Below are positions 20,914-21,857 of a DNA stretch of 21,857 nucleotides, piece after piece. The first letter of the stretch is position 1. Every line of letters begins with the position of its first letter. The position numbers were made by a program, and so were the translations under genes. The notes beneath the pieces were generated by a model. The model was not told where the DNA came from. It saw only the letters and a program-made list of their open reading frames with translations, and did no database searches. The DNA is from Clostridiales bacterium (GTDB lineage: Bacteria; Bacillota_A; Clostridia; Christensenellales; Aristaeellaceae), in contig JAIKWN010000003.1 in the NCBI GenBank assembly GCA_024684665.1, positions 1 to 21,857 on the forward strand. Reading direction: 5' to 3'.

Positions 20914-21593
20914 CCGCGTCTCCGCCTTTCTTTGTTCTCTTTCGGTTTCTGTTCCTGCCGCTCTTTCCCCGCTGATTTTCCCATGCGCTTTTCAAGCACG
21001 TCCTCCCGCGCCACAGAGTAGCCAAAGAAGCCGACGGGATGATTCCTGAGCGGATAATATTCGCCGTGCGCGTAAGCCACGAGATTCGCACGTGAAATCT
21101 GCAGCTTTCCTTCTTCGTCCATCAGCGCCGGGGAGACGCGCACGTCCTCAATTTCCGCGAGAAACAGATCGTGCGAGCCAAGGGGGATGCGCTGCTTCAC
21201 CCTGCAGAGCAGCGCCGCCGGCGCTTCCGCGACGACGGGAGCGGGAAACCCGTTAAAGTACAACGGATGCAGCCCCGTTTCGAGGAATTTGTCCATTTCC
21301 CGCCCGGAACGGACGCCGCAGAAATCCGCCGCACGGCACATCTCCCAGGAAACGAGATTCAGACAGAAGCAGCCGCTTTTCTCAACCAGCGCATGGCTGA
21401 AACGGTCCGGCCGAATGGATACGGAAACCATGGGCGGATGCGAGCATACCGTCCCCGTCCAGGCAATGGTGATGAGGTTCGGCTTCGCGTTCTCCTCCGT
21501 TCCTTTGCAGGAGAGGAGCACTGCCGGCACAGGCGCGAGCATCGCCGCCGCGCCCAGGGAGACGGACAAATTGTCCTTCAGAGGATTTTTCAT
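20910..21593 (-). CDS. Flavin reductase-like FMN-binding domain protein
   Basis: This 227-residue protein has the flavin reductase-like split-barrel domain. Visible motifs are PNLITIAWTGTVCSHPPMVSVSIRP broken as PNLITIAWTG and HPPMVSVSIRP (about residues 38-63), then FCLNLVS and an acidic, variable C-terminal half. The last ~30 residues are highly basic (K/R/E-rich). It would bind FMN and reduce it or use it in a redox step; the partner is unknown. ATG 21593 is chosen because AAGGAG lies 6 nt before it; an in-frame ATG at 21608 overlaps the ribosome binding site. It begins 12 nt after the upstream stop and overlaps the aminotransferase by 4 nt. Confidence 0.9.
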   Translation of the reverse strand: MKNPLKDNLSVSLGAAAMLAPVPAVLLSCKGTEENAKPNLITIAWTGTVCSHPPMVSVSIRPDRFSHALVEKSGCFCLNLVSWEMCRAADFCGVRSGREMDKFLETGLHPLYFNGFPAPVVAEAPAALLCRVKQRIPLGSHDLFLAEIEDVRVSPALMDEEGKLQISRANLVAYAHGEYYPLRNHPVGFFGYSVAREDVLEKRMGKSAGKERQEQKPKENKERRRRG

Positions 21594-21604
21594 GCTATAC
21601 TCCT

Positions 21605-21850
21605 TCATCGCGCCGAAAAGACGTATTCCATCCGTTCCGTACTGAGATACTCTTCCGGCAGGACCTCCCAGCTGCGCAGGCCTGCGGCGCCGAGGGGAAT
21701 GGGGCTGTCGATGGCGCGGCGGCGCAGGGTAACGGTCCCGTCGTCTTCCACCAGGGCGATCCCGAACGAAGGACGGCTTTCCACCTTGTACCGCTCATCC
21801 GTATAGCCGAGATAGCCGGCGTTCATATAGGCGAAATTCAGCGTTTCCAT
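21605..21850 (-). CDS. Unknown small protein or C-terminal end of a larger one (partial possible)
   Basis: The frame from ATG 21850 gives 81 residues (METLNFAYMNAGYLGYTDE...EYVFSAR). The frame stays open up to the window edge at 21857, so the true start may lie outside. It is soluble, with no membrane segment or signal peptide and several Tyr and acidic residues. I do not recognise it. It is 11 nt upstream of the flavin reductase start, so it belongs to the same operon. Confidence 0.65.
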   Translation of the reverse strand: METLNFAYMNAGYLGYTDERYKVESRPSFGIALVEDDGTVTLRRRAIDSPIPLGAAGLRSWEVLPEEYLSTERMEYVFSAR

Positions 21851-21857
21851 CGTATAG

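Noticed and set aside
1..21857. CRISPR arrays, IS elements or prophage genes
   Set aside because: No regularly spaced direct repeats, transposase, integrase or structural phage proteins were seen on either strand.

Overview
The window looks like chromosomal DNA from a low-to-medium G+C Bacillota, most likely a gut-type Clostridia. The evidence is sigma-A type promoters, strong AGGAGG ribosome binding sites, many GTG and TTG starts, a CIRCE/HrcA heat-shock operator, and small proteins typical of that group (DUF951, DUF1653, DUF6485). The order or genus cannot be fixed from sequence reading alone. There are no phage, IS or CRISPR elements.

Left part (1-5.4 kb): tRNA-Pro(GGG) and tRNA-Arg(TCG), each with its own terminator, flank a small Cys-containing ORF. 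HU follows on the plus strand. A minus-strand block then holds a PAP2 phosphatase, a CIRCE-controlled Hsp20, a candidate ~85-nt C-rich small RNA, an exported protein of unknown function, signal peptidase I, a DUF951 protein and a small alarmone synthetase.

Middle part (5.4-12.6 kb): a plus-strand operon for uptake and breakdown of a fructosamine (Amadori product, fructoselysine-like). Its order is SIS deglycase (FrlB-like), sugar-binding protein, two CUT1-type permeases, PfkB kinase (FrlD-like) and a GntR/UTRA regulator, then a second paralogous GntR/UTRA regulator with its own promoter. The order matches Bacillus subtilis frlB-O-N-M-D as I recall it. The substrate would be imported, phosphorylated by the kinase, and split by the deglycase into glucose-6-phosphate and the amine. 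No ATPase gene is present, so a shared MsmX-type ATPase is expected elsewhere. The promoter carries two copies of a TAAGACGTC element at and just after the predicted transcription start. A remnant of another permease's 3' end sits between the second permease and the kinase.

Right part (12.6-21.9 kb): a minus-strand double zinc-ribbon protein with a long structured leader; cardiolipin synthase plus a DUF1653 protein (plus); a Cys-rich DUF6485 protein (minus); a TPR/ST7-like protein (plus); a secreted flavinylated fumarate-reductase-like flavoprotein (minus); and a translationally coupled minus-strand operon of a small unknown protein (possibly cut by the window edge), a flavin reductase-like protein, a class I/II aminotransferase and a polytopic membrane protein.

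The most unusual features are the two-regulator, two-operator fructosamine operon with its permease remnant, and the C-rich small-RNA candidate next to the CIRCE promoter.
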